In this document: piece by piece, positions 1-10,515 of the stretch
Numbering within the stretch: the first letter of the stretch is position 1
Layout: every line of letters starts with the position of its first letter
Assembly: GCF_947179515.1 (NCBI RefSeq)
Contig: NC_067495.1
Location: 139,823,702 to 139,887,701 of the forward strand
Length of the DNA stretch: 64,000 nucleotides
Direction of reading: 5' to 3'
DNA from: Apodemus sylvaticus
Lineage: Eukaryota > Chordata > Mammalia > Rodentia > Muridae
Translations under genes and position numbers: made by a program
Notes under the pieces: generated by a model
The model's input: only the letters and a program-made list of their open reading frames with translations
Told to the model about the DNA's origin: nothing
Databases searched by the model: none

Positions 1-365
1 GTCCTTATTGCATGCTGGGGAATCCTCTGGATATATGCCCAGGAGAGGTATAGCAGGGTCCAACAGAAGTGTCATGTCCAGTTTTCTGAGAAACCGCCAG
101 ACTGATTTCCAGAGTGGTTGTACCAACAAGCAAAGCCAGCCAGCACTGGAGGAGTGTCCCACTTTATCCACATCCTGGCCAACACCTGCTGTCTCCTGAG
201 TTTTTAAACTTAGCCATTCTCACTGGTGTGAGGTGAAATTTCATGGTTGATTTGATTTGCATTTCCCTAATTATTAATGATGTTGAACATTTCTTAAGGT
301 GCTTCTCAGCCATCCAATCTTCTTCAGATGAAAATTCTTTGTTTAGCTCTAACCCCATTTTTTAA
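1..365 (-). mobile_element. Older L1, 3' part (ORF2 C-terminus), left half of a split element
   Basis: This minus-strand LINE-1 fragment encodes the cysteine-rich end of ORF2p (the KKCSTSLI..REMQIKSTMKFHLTPVRM region). It stops abruptly at the T-rich 3' end of another L1. The sequence resumes at 6500 with the ORF2 text expected next, so 1-365 and 6500-9865 are one element split by the insertion at 366-6499. The shared block at both edges (aaccccattttttaa near 351-365; accccattttttaa within 6500-6518) is the target-site duplication. The element continues leftward out of the window. Several frameshifts make it a dead copy. Confidence 0.9.
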
Positions 366-389
366 AAATTTTTTCTTTTTTTTTATTCG

Positions 390-629
390 ATATATTTTTT
401 ATTTACATTTCAAATGATTTCCCCTTTTCTAGCCCCCCACTCCCCAAAACTCCCATAAGCCCCCTTCTCTCCCCCTGTCCTCCCACCCACCCCTTCCCAC
501 TTCCCCTTTCTGGTTTTGCCCAATACTGCTTGCTTCAATGAGTCTTTCCAGAACAAGGGGCCACTCCTCCGTTCTTCTTGTACCTCATTTGATATGTGGA
601 TTATGTTTTGGGTATTCCAATTTTCTAGG
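390..629 (-). other. L1 3'UTR with polypurine stretch
   Basis: This is the 3'UTR of the 366-6499 L1. On the minus strand it runs from the ORF2 stop to the GGGGAAATCATTTGAAATG-type end and the A tail. It contains the G-rich polypurine stretch typical of mouse L1 3'UTRs (C/T-rich on the plus strand, 421-510). The same end sequence recurs at 26.2, 33.5, 37.6 and 63.6 kb, which marks those copies as related, relatively young L1s. Confidence 0.88.
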
Positions 630-3600
630 TTAATATCCACTTATTATTGAGTGCATACCATGATTCACCTTTTGAGTCTGGGTTACCTCACTTACTATGA
701 TGTTTTCTAGCTCCATCCATTAGCCTAAGAAGTTCATGAATTCATTGTTTCTAATGGCTGAATAGTACTCCATTGTGTAGATATACCACATTTTTTGCAT
801 CCACTCTTCTGTTGAGGGATACATGGGTTCTTTCCAGCATCTGGCAATTATAAATAGGGCTGCTATGAAAATAGTAGAGCATGTATCCTTATAACATGGT
901 GGGGAATCCTCTGGAGTGGTATAGCAGGATCTTCTGGAAGTGAGGTGCCCAGTTTTCTGAGGAACCTCCGGACTGACTTCCATAGTGGTTGTACCAATTT
1001 GCAACTCCACCAGCAGTGGAGGAATGCTCCTCTTTCTCCACATCCTTGCCAACACCTGCTGTCTCCTGAATTTGTAATCTTAGCCATTCTGACTGGTGTT
1101 AGGTGAAATCTCTGGGTTGTTTTGATTTGCATTTCCCTAATGACTAATGAAGTTGAGCATTTTTTAAGATGCTTCTCTGTGATCCAAAGTTCTTCAGGTG
1201 AGAATTCTTTGTTTAACTCTGTACCACATTTTTTAATAGGGTTGTTTGGTTTTCTGGAGTCTAACTTCTTGAGTTATTTATATATATTGGATATTAGCCC
1301 TCTATCTGATGTAGGATTGGTAAAGATCTTTTCCCAATTTGTTGGTTTCTGATTTGTCCTTTTGGTGGTGTCCTTTGCCTTACAGAAACTTTGTAATTTT
1401 ATGAGGTCCCATTTGTCAATTTTTGATCTTAGAGCATATGCTACTGGTGTTCTGTTCAGAAACTTTCTCCCTGTACCGATGTCCTCAAGTGTCTTCCGGA
1501 GTTTCTTTTCTATTAGCTTCAGAGTGTCTGGCTTTATGCGGAGGTCCTTGATTCATTTGGATTTGAGCTTAGTACAAGGAGACAAGGATGGATCAATTCG
1601 CATTCTTCTGCATGCTGACCTCCAGTTGAACCAGCACCATTTGTTGAAAAGGCTATCTTTTTTCCACTGGATGTTTTCAGCCCCTTTGCTGAGGATCAAG
1701 TGGCCATAGGTGTGTGGGTTCATTTCTGGATCTTCAATCCTGTTCCATTGATCCTCCTGCCTGTCACTGTACCAATACCATGCAGTTTTTAACACTATTG
1801 CTCTGTAGTATTGCTTGAGGTCAGGGATACTTATTCCCCCAGAATTTCCTTTGTTGCTGAGAATAGTTTTAGCTATCCTGGGTTTTTTGTTATTCCAGAT
1901 GAATTTGATAATTGCTCTTTCTAACTCTGTGAAGAATTTAGTTGGGTTTTGATGGGTATTGCATTGAATCTGTATATTGCTTTTGGCAAAATGGCTATTT
2001 TATCTATATTGATTCTACTGCTCCATGAGCATGGGAGGTTTTCCCTTTTTTTGAGGTCTTCTTCCATTTCCTTCTTCAGAGTCTTGAAGTTCTTGTCATA
2101 CAGATATTTCACATGTTTGGTAAGAGTCACCCCAAGATACTTTATACTGTTTATGGCTATTGTGAAGGGGGTCATTTCCCTAATTTCTTTCTCAGCCTGC
2201 TGGGTTTGGAAGGCCACTGATTTGCTTGAGTTGATTTTATAACCTGCCATTTTGCTGAAGTTGTTTATCAGCTGTAGGAGTTCTTTAGTGGAGTTTTTTG
2301 GGTCACTTAGGTAGACTATCATGTCATCTGCAAATAATGATAGTTTGACTTCTTCCTTTCCAATTTGTATCCCTTTGACCTCCTTATATTGTCTAATTGC
2401 CAGAGCTAGTACCTCAAGTACAATATTGAAAAGATAAGGAGAAAGGGGGCAGCCCTGTCTAGTCCCTGATTTTAGTGGGATTGCTTCAAGTTTCTCTCCA
2501 TTTAGTTTGATGCTGGCTACCGGTTTGCTGTATATTGCTTTTACTATGTTTAAGTATGAGCCTTGGATTCCTGTTCTTTCCAAGACTTTAAGCATGAAAG
2601 GATGCTGAATTTTGTCAAATGCTTTTTCAGCATGCAATGAAATGACCATGTGGTTTTTTTCTTTGAGTTTGTTTATGTAGTGGATTGTGTTGATGGATTT
2701 CCGTATATTGAAACAACCCTGCATTCCTGGGATAAAGCCTACTTGATCATGGTGGATTATTGTTTTGATGTGTTCTTGGATTCGGTTGGCAAGAATTTTA
2801 TTGAATATTTTTGTATCGATATTCATAAGGGAAATTGGACTGAAATTCTCTTTCATTGTTGGATCTTTGTGTGGTTTTGGTATCAGCGTAATTGTGGCTT
2901 CATAGAAGGAATTGGGTAGTGTTCCTTCTGTTTCTATTTTGTGGAATAATTTGAAGAGTATTGGTGCTACGTCTTCTTTGAAGGTCTGATAGAATTCTGC
3001 ACTGAAACCATCTGATCCTGTGCTTTTTGGTTGTAAGGTTTTCTATGACTCCTTCTATTTCATTAAGCGTTATGGGACTGTTTAGATGATCTATTTGGTC
3101 CTGATTTAATTCTGGTATTTGGTATCTGTCAAGGAAATTGTCCATTTCCTCCAGATTCTCCTGTTGTGTTGGGTATAGGCTTTTGTAGTAGGATCTGATG
3201 ATTTTTGGATGTCCTCAGTTTCTGTTGTTATATCCCTCTTTTCATTTCTAAGTTTGTTAATTTGGATACTTTCTCTGTGCCCTTTGGTCAGTCTGGGTAA
3301 GGGTTTATCTATCTTGTTGATTTTCACAAAGAACCAGCTCCTGGATTCCTTGATTCTTTGTACAGTTCTCTTTGTTTCCAATTGATTGATTTCAGCCCTG
3401 AGTTTGATGATTTCCTGTCTTCTACTCCTCCTGGGTGAATTGGCTTCTTTTTGTTCCAGGATTTTCAGGTATGTCGTTAAGCTGCTAGTGTATGCTCTCT
3501 CCATTTTCTTTTTGGAGGCACTCAGGGCTATGAGTTTTCATCTTAGCACTGCTTTCATTTTATCCCAAAGATTTGGGTATTTTGTGCCTTCATTTTCATT

Positions 3601-4440
3601 AACTTCTAAAAATTCTCTGATTTCTTTCCTTATTTCTTCTTTGGCCAAGGTGTCATTGAGTAGAGAATTGTTCAGCCTCCATGTGTATGTGGGCTTTCTG
3701 TTGTTTTTGTTGCTATTGAAAACCACTCTTGCTCCATAGTGATCTGATAAGAGGCATGGGATTAGTTCTGTCTTCTTATATTTGTTGAGGTCTCTCTTGT
3801 GACCAATTATATGGTCGATTTTGGAGAAGGAACCATGAGGTGCTGAGAAAAAGGTATATTCTTTTGCTTTAGGGTGAAATGTTCTATAAATATCAGTCAA
3901 ATCCAATTGGTCCAAAGCTTCAATTAGTTTGACTGTGCCCTGTTTAGTTTCTGTTTTCCCGATCGGTCCATTGAAGAGAGTGGAGTGTTGAAGTCCCCCA
4001 CAATTAATGTGTTAGGTGCAATGTGTGCTTTGAGCTTCAGTAAAGTTTCTTTTATGAATGAGGGTGCCCTTGCATTTGGCGCATAGATGTTCAGAATTAT
4101 AAGTTCTTCTTGGTGGATTTTTCCTTTGACCAGCAAGAAGTGTCCTTCTGTGTTTCTTTTGATGACTTTAGGTTGAAAGTCAATTTTATCTGATATAGAA
4201 TGGCTACTCCTGCTCGTTTTCTGGGACCATTGGCTTGTAAGATTGTCTTCCAGCCTTTTACTCTAAGGTATTTTTTATCTTTGACAGTGAGGTGTGTCTC
4301 TTGTATGCAGCAAATTGTAGGGTCCTGTTTCCTTATCCAGTCTTTTAGTCTATGTCTTTTTATTGGGGAAATGAGACCATTGATGTTAGGAGATATGAAG
4401 GAATAGTGATTATTTCTTCCTGTCATTTTTGATGTTATTT
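630..4440 (-). pseudogene. L1 ORF2 pseudogene (endonuclease-reverse transcriptase)
   Basis: ORF2p nicks target DNA and reverse-transcribes L1 RNA. The endonuclease domain is recognisable at 4426-3540: the SPNINGL start, the QETHL motif near 4310, and IDHIIGHK and LSDHYG near 3740-3820. The reverse transcriptase follows: GFIPGMQG, the SGTRQGCPLSPYLFN block near 2450, and catalytic FADDMIVY at about 2321-2345. The C-terminal cysteine-rich segment lies at 1130-860 and the ISGY* end at 630. The reading frame changes at least seven times (breaks near 4110, 3920, 3520, 3120, 2880, 1910 and 1100), against one open frame of about 1,280 codons in active mouse L1. No upstream in-frame ATG replaces the one near 4426. 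The gene is clearly dead. Confidence 0.92.
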
Positions 4441-4543
4441 TTATATTTGAGTGGTTATCTTCTTTTGGGTTTGATGAAGGAAGGTAACTATCTTGCTTTT
4501 TCCAGGGTGTAGTTTCCCTCCTTTTATTGGGGTTTTCCTCCTG

Positions 4544-5708
4544 TTATCTTTGCAGAGCTGCATTTGTGGAAAGATATTGTGTAAATTTGGTTTTGTCATG
4601 CAATATCTTGGTTTCTCCATCTATGGTGAATGAGAGTTTTTCTGGGTATAGTAGTCTTGGCTGACATTTGTGTTTCTTAGAGTCTGCATGATATCTGCCC
4701 AGGATCTTCTAGCTTTCATGGTCTCTGGTGAGAAGTCTGGTGTGATTCTGATAGGTCTTCCTTTATATGTTACTTGGCCTTTGTCTCTTACTGCCTTTAA
4801 TATTCTTTCTTTGTTTAGTGCATTTGGGGTTTTGATTATTATGTGACGGGAGGTATTTCTGCTCAGGTCCAGTCTGTTTGGAGTTCTGTAGGCTTCTTGT
4901 ATATTCATAGGCATCTCTCTCTTTAAGTTAGGAAAGTTTTCTTCCATAATTTTGTTGAAGATATACGCTGGCCCTTTCAGTTGTAAATCTTCACTCTCAT
5001 CTATACCTATAATCCTTAGGTTTGGTCTTCTCATTGTATCCTGGATTTCCTGGATGTTCTGTGTTACAAGCTTTTTGCATTTTGCATTTTCTTTCACAGT
5101 TGAGTCAATGGTTTCTATGGTATCTTCAGCATCTGAAATTATTTCTTCCATCTCTTGTATTCTGTTGTTTATATTTGCATCTATGGCCTCTGATTTCTTC
5201 TCAAGGTTTTCTATCTCCAAAGTTGTCTCCCTTTGTGATTTCTTAGTTGTTTCTATTTCTGTTTTTAGATCCAGGATGGTTTTGCTCAGTTCCATCATTT
5301 GTTTGTTTGTGTTTTCCTGTAATTCTTTAAGAAATTTTTGTGTTTCCTCTTTCATGACTTCTGCCTGTTGACTCAAGTTCTCCTGCATTTCTTTAGGTTT
5401 TTTTTCCTTTCTTCTTTATTGGTTTCTATCTCTTGGGCCTTATTCTCCTGCATTTCTTTAAGAGATTTTTGTGTTTCCATTATACGGGTTTCTAGTTTAT
5501 TCATGTTCCCCTGTATTTCTTTAATAGATTCATTCATGTCCTTTTTGTGTTCTTCTAGCACCATCATGACCAGTGATTTTAAATCCAAATCTTGTTTCTC
5601 TGGTGTGTTGGCATAACCAGGACTTGCTGATGTTGGAGTGTTTGGTTCAGATGCTGCCATATTGCCTAGATTTCTGTTAGGAGCGTTTCTGCATTTGCCC
5701 TTTGCCAT
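4544..5708 (-). pseudogene. L1 ORF1 pseudogene (RNA-binding chaperone)
   Basis: ORF1p is the trimeric coiled-coil nucleic-acid chaperone of the L1 RNP. The ATG at 5708 opens a typical MAKGK start with a low-complexity N-terminus. A heptad-rich coiled coil follows (QENLSQQAEVMKEETQKF and similar, about 5480-5150). The RRM and C-terminal RNA-binding domains are at 5050-4720 (LKREMPMNIQEAYRTPNRLD, RITPDFSPETMKARRSW). A frameshift near 5385 splits the coiled coil. A second near 4680 gives an early stop at 4621, while the expected tail (QPRLLYP.KLS..IDGET region) continues in another frame to a stop at 4544. Two lesions in about 1.17 kb make it non-functional. Confidence 0.92.
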
Positions 5709-6499
5709 CTTGTTCTCTGGAGCTAGTTGGTCTTGTCTCTGGCTGGTGTTTCAGCCTCCTGAGAGGCTCTAGGGCTATTTCTGCAACACTGGATGGCAGG
5801 GTTTCCCCTGTTGCAGATTGCTGAGGTTCTGTCCTCCTCTTGGGTCCTTTTGCAGGCCTAGTGTGTTTTGCCCCAGATTGTGACTGTGAACCAGATGGTG
5901 CCCATTTGCTCCTTCAGGGAGTCCTGAGGGGTGTATGCTGCAGGGACCTTTTCTGCATGCTGATCACTCTGCTGGCTAGCGGAACTGCCAAATGGGTTGG
6001 GGCACACAAGGCTAACCTTGCTGCTCAGGCCCTGAGTCTAGGAAAAAGCCTGGCAGGCCAATGTCTGAGCAAAGTTCCCCTCAGCTGTGACTATTAATTG
6101 GGTCTGACAGGTGGCCAGGATGGCGGTGTGCGCGCGCTCCCTGAGAGTGCTGGGAGAGTCTGCTGGGCTAACAACCTCCTGGCCATGTCAGCACACAGAT
6201 GGCCCACCAAGCAGCCCAGGGCCTGGGGACAGTCCAGTGCCTGACCATCTTAGACCCCAGCTATGTCTGCCTCGGTCTAGCCTGTTAGCTGGTTTTGCCT
6301 GCTAGGACTCTCTGGCTTCCAGAGCAAACAACCTCCTGGCCGGGTTTGCACACTGGTGCCCCCCACCCCGACCAGCTCAGTGCCTGGGTGCAGGCCAACG
6401 CCCGCCAGGCTTAGACCCCCGCAATGTTGGTCTCTGGTTGTATTTGTGTACCTCAATCTGTCTGATTTCTCTGACGTCCGAGAACCAATATGGAGGCCT
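5709..6499 (-). promoter_or_regulatory. L1 5'UTR with non-monomeric tether and two divergent promoter monomers
   Basis: This is the internal Pol II promoter region of the full-length L1. About 400 bp next to ORF1 (5709-6110) is non-repeated tether. Then come two related GC-rich units starting near 6171 and 6329, both containing caacctcctggcc and, downstream, cttagacccc. The first unit looks shortened (157 bp between matching points, against ~200 bp expected). CpG-rich gtgcgcgcgc (6127-6136) and a YY1-like ccaggatggcgg (6115-6126) lie at the first unit. The monomer type resembles F/Gf-like repeats, but I cannot fix it by eye. Confidence 0.72.
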
Positions 6500-9400
6500 T
6501 CTGTACCCCATTTTTTAATAGAATTATTTGGTTCTCTGGGGTCTAACTTCTTGAATTCTTTGTATATATTGGATATTAGTCTTCTGTCAGATATAGTGTT
6601 GGTGAAGATCCTTTCCCAAATTGTTAGTTGCCATTTTTTCCTTTTGACAGTGTACTTTGCCTTACAAAAACTTTGTAATTTTATGTGGTCCCATTTGTCA
6701 ATTCTTGATCTTAGAGCATAAGCTATTGGTGTTATGTTCAGGAACTTTTCCCCTTTGCCAATGTACTCCAGGGACTTCCCCAGTTTCTTTTCTATTCGTT
6801 TCAGTGTATCTCGTTTTGTGTGGAGGTCCTTGATCCACTTGGAGTTGAGCTTAGTACAAGGAGATGAGAATAGATCAATTCGTATTCATCTGCATGCTGA
6901 CCACCAATTGAACCAGCACCATTTGTTGAAAAGGCTACTTTTTTTTCCACTGGATGTTTTCAGCCCCTTTGTCAAAGATCAAGTGACCATAGGTGTATGG
7001 GTTCATTTCTGGATCTTCAGTCCTATTCCATTGATCTACTTGCCTGTCATTATACCAATACCATGCAGTTTTTAAGACTTTTGTTCTGTAGTATTGATAC
7101 TGACTCCCCCAGAATTTCTTTTTTTTTTTTTTTTTTTTTTTTTGGTTTTTTCGAGACAGGGTTTCTCTGTGTAGCCCTGGCTGTCCTGGAACCCACTCTG
7201 TAGACCAGGCTGGCCTCGAACTCAGAAATCCGCCTGCCTCTGCCTCCCAGAGTGCTGGGATTACAGGCGTGCGCCACCACTGCCCGGCTCCCCCAGAATT
7301 TCTTTTGTTGTTGAGAATAGTTTTAGCTATCCCGGGTGTTTTGTTATTCCAGATGAATTTGAGAATTGCTCTTTCTAACTCTATGAAGAATTGAGTTGGG
7401 ATTTTGGTGGAGATTGCATTGAATCTGTAGATTGCTTTTGGCAAGATGGCTATTTTAACTATATTAATCATGCCAATCCATGAGCATGGAAGCTTTTTCC
7501 ATTTTCCGAGGTCTTCTTTGATTTCCTTCTTCAGAGACCTAAAGTACTTGTCATATAGATCTTTCACTTGTTTGGTTAGAGTCACACAAAGATACTTTAT
7601 ATTTTTTGCAGCTATTGTGAAGGGGTGTCATTTCCCTAATTTCATTCTCAGTCTGCTTATCCTTTGACTGTAGGAAGACTACTGATTTGCTTGAGTTGAT
7701 TTTGTAACCAGCCACTTTGCTGAAGTTGTTTATCAGCTGTAGAAATTCTCAGGTTTTTGTGTTACTTAAGTAAACTATCATATCATCTGCAAATAGTGAT
7801 AGTTTTACTTCTTCCTTTCCAATTTGTATCCCTTTGACCTCCTTATGTTGTCTAATAGCTCTAGCTAAAACTTCAAGTACTATATTGAAAAGATATGGAG
7901 AGAGAGTGCAGCCTTGTCTAGTCCCTGATTTTAGTGGGATAGCTTCAAGCTTCTGTCCATTTAGTTTGATGTTGGCTACCGGTTTGCTTTATATTGCTTT
8001 AACTATGTTTAGGTATGGTCCTTGATGTCCTGTTCTTTCCAAAACTTTAAGCATGAAAGGATGCTGAATTTTGTCAAATGCTTTTTCAGCATCCAATGAA
8101 ATGACCATGTGGATCTTTTTTCTTTGAGTTTGTTTATGTAATGGATTGCATTGATGGATTTCCTTATATTGAACCATCCCTGCATCCCTGGGATGAAGCT
8201 TACTTGATCATGGTGGATGATCGTTTTGATGTGTTCTTGGATTAGGATGGCAAGAATTTTATTTAATATTTTTGCATCAATATTCATAAGGGAAATTGGC
8301 ATCAAGTTCTCTTTCTTTGTTGGATCTTTGTTTGGTTTGGGTATCTGTATAATTGTGGCTTCATAGAACAAGTTGGGTAGAGTTCCTTCTGTTTCTATTT
8401 TGTGAAATTGTTTGAAGAGTATTGGTGTTAGATCTTTGAACGTCTGATAGAATTCTGCACTGAAACCATCTGGTCCCGTGCTTTTTATGGTTGAGAGACT
8501 TTCTATGACCCTTTTATTTCTTTAGGGGTTATGGGACTGTTTAGATGATCTATTTGATCTTGATTTAATTTTGGTGTTTGGTATCTGTCTAGGATACTGT
8601 CCATTTCCTCCAGATTCTCCAGTTGTGTTGAGTATAGGCTTTTGTAGTAGGATCTGATGAGTTTTCTGAATTTTCTCAGTTTCTGTTGTTATATCTCACT
8701 TTTCATTTCTAATTTTGTTAATCTGGATACTGTCTCTGTGCCCTCTGGTTAGTCTGACTAAGGGTTAGTCTATCTTGTTGATTTTCTCAAAGAATCAGGT
8801 CCTGGTTTTGTTGATTCTTTGTAAGGTTCTCTTTGTTTCTACTTGATTGATTTCAGCCCTGAGTTTGATGATTTCCTGTCTTCTAATCCTCCTGGGTGAA
8901 TTAGCTTCTTTTTCCAGGGCTTTCAGGTATGCTGTTAAGCTGCTAGCGTATGCTCTCTTCAATTTTTTTTTTTTTTTTGAGGCACTCAGGGCTATGAGTT
9001 TTCCTCTTAGCACTGATTTCATTGTGTCCCACAGATTTGGGTATGTTGTGTCTTCATTTTCATTAAATTCTAAAAAGTTTTTGATTTCTTTCTTTATTTC
9101 TTCCTTGACCAAGGTATCATTGAGTATTGTTCAGTTTCCATGTGTATGTGGGCTTTTTGTTGTTTTTGCTGCTATTAAAGACCACTTTTACTCCATAGTG
9201 ATCTGATAGGAGGCATGGGATTATTTCAATCTTCTTATATTTGTTGATGACTGTCTTGTGACCAATATTATATAGTTGATTTTAGAGAAGGTACCGTGAG
9301 ATACTGAGAAAAAGGTATATTCTTTTGCTTTAGGGTGAAATGTTCTATATATATCTGTTAAATATAATAGGTCCAAAGCTTAATTTATTTTCACTGTGTC

Positions 9401-9865
9401 CCTGTTTAGTTTCTGCTTTCCCGATCGGTACATTGAGGAAAGTGCAGTGTTGAAGTCACCCACAATTATTATGTTAGGTACAATGTGTGCTTTGAGCTTT
9501 AGTAAAGTTTCCTTTATGAATGAGGGTGCCTTTGCATTTGGAGCATAGATGTTCAGGATTGAGAGTTCTTCTTGGTGTGTTTTTCCTTTGACCAGCAAGA
9601 AGTGTCCCTCAGTGTCTCTTTTGATGACTTTAGGTTGAAAGTCAATTTTATCTGATATTGGAATGGCTACTCCGGCTTGTTTCCTGAGACCATTTGCTTG
9701 TAAAATTGTCTTACAGCCTTTTACTCTACGGTAGTGTTTGTCTTTGACACTGTTTCCTGTATGCAGCAAAATGTAGGATACTATTTACATATCCAGACCG
9801 TTAGTCTATGTCTTTTGGGGGGGAGGGATTGAGTCCATTGATGTTAAGAGATTTTAAGGAATAGT
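6500..9865 (-). pseudogene. Older L1 ORF2, right half of the split element
   Basis: The ORF2 pseudogene continues from 1-365 after the nested L1. It runs from the C-terminal region (6500) through the thumb and RT (7310-8770), which keeps recognisable GFIPGMQGW- and FDKIQHPFM-type text near 8100-8200. It then runs back to the endonuclease N-terminus near 9800. It is broken into many short frames and interrupted by a B1 SINE at 7123-7287. A T16 tract (8963-8978) is an expanded lysine-codon A-run. It is more decayed than the L1 inserted into it, as the nesting predicts. Confidence 0.9.
7104..7306 (-). mobile_element. B1 SINE inserted in L1 ORF2, with target-site duplication
   Basis: An antisense B1 (7SL-derived, Alu-like SINE) has its A tail as T-rich 7117-7143. 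The body ends at 7287, where the reverse complement starts GCCGGGCAGTGGTGGCGC. The 19-bp direct repeat ctcccccagaatttctttt flanks it at 7104-7122 and 7288-7306. That sequence is ordinary L1 ORF2, so this is a clean target-site duplication. The B1 is little diverged, which suggests a recent insertion. Confidence 0.95.
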
Positions 9866-10184
9866 GACAGGCTTAGACCCAATCGATGTTAGCCTCAGAC
9901 TATGTCATGAGTACCTGGCCCTGTCAGATCTCTCTGGTATCCAGGAGCCAAGAGAGGTGAAGCACCTCTCTTAACTGGCTGGCATGAGGCAGAGGTATAA
10001 TGGTGGCTTCAGTGTGACAAAAAACACTGCAATTTTGCTGCATGCAGCTTGGCTGGCTGGTGATGTCCAGTGGTAGCAGACACAAGACCTGCCTGGTCCC
10101 TGTCACCTCATTTCTGCTGGCCACGGTCCTCTCTGCCTGAAGCACTGCTGCCACCACTGCCTCTCTCTGCCTCTGAGTGTCTCT
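9866..10184 (-). repeat. L1 monomer-like block between ORF2 and an ORF1 fragment
   Basis: At 9866 the ORF2 text stops. The sequence becomes cttagacccaatcgatgtt..., which resembles the monomer text at 6409-6490 (cttagacccccgcaatgtt...ctgatttctctgacgtcc). After about 9960 it is GC-rich sequence that I do not recognise. In an intact minus-strand L1 this position should hold the ORF1 C-terminus. The block therefore marks a rearranged junction between two L1s, or an L1 whose ORF1 was lost. Confidence 0.6.
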
Positions 10185-10515
10185 CCCGTATTCCTTTAAG
10201 TGATTTTTGCATTTCCTCCTTATTGCCTTCTATCTTTTTACCCATATTCTCCTGAATTTCTTTCAATGATTTTTATGTTTCCCTTGTAAGAGCTTCTAAT
10301 TTTTTATCCATTTTCTCCTGAATTTCTTTAAGAGATTTATTTATGTCCTTCTTGTGTTCCTCTAACAGCATCGTGCCCAGTGATTTTAAATCCAAATCTT
10401 GTTTTTCTGATGTGTTGGGTTATCCAGGACTTGCTGTTGTTGGAGAATTGGGCTCACATGCTGCCATATTGCCTTGATTTCTGTTAGTAATGTTCCTATG
10501 TTTGCCATTTGCCGT
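10185..10515 (-). pseudogene. L1 ORF1 N-terminal fragment
   Basis: Only the first ~110 codons of an L1 ORF1 remain, on the minus strand: the start region near 10,515, the N-terminus, and coiled-coil repeats in antisense (tttaagagatttatttatg..., cctgaatttcttt..). It aligns by eye with 5380-5708 of the full-length L1. The 3' side stops at the monomer-like block at 10,184. No open frame survives. Confidence 0.75.

Larger units (their letters stand above)
366..6499 (-). mobile_element. Full-length L1 (LINE-1), minus strand, nested in an older L1
   Basis: All L1 parts are present in order when read on the minus strand: 5'UTR with divergent monomers (6499-5709), ORF1 (5708-4544), ORF2 (about 4440-630), 3'UTR (629-~390) and A tail (T-rich 361-388 on the plus strand). 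The length, about 6.13 kb, is normal for a full-length mouse L1. It is flanked by a ~15-19 bp target-site duplication made from the host L1 ORF2 (about 348-365 and 6500-6518; the left copy has lost two bases). ORF1 and ORF2 both carry several frameshifts, so the copy should be unable to retrotranspose. Confidence 0.93.

Noticed and set aside
1949..5616. Plus-strand ORFs (for example 4952-5371 and 1949-2242) rich in Phe, Ser and Leu
   Set aside because: They are antisense shadows of L1 ORF1/ORF2. The A-rich sense strand gives T-rich antisense without stops.
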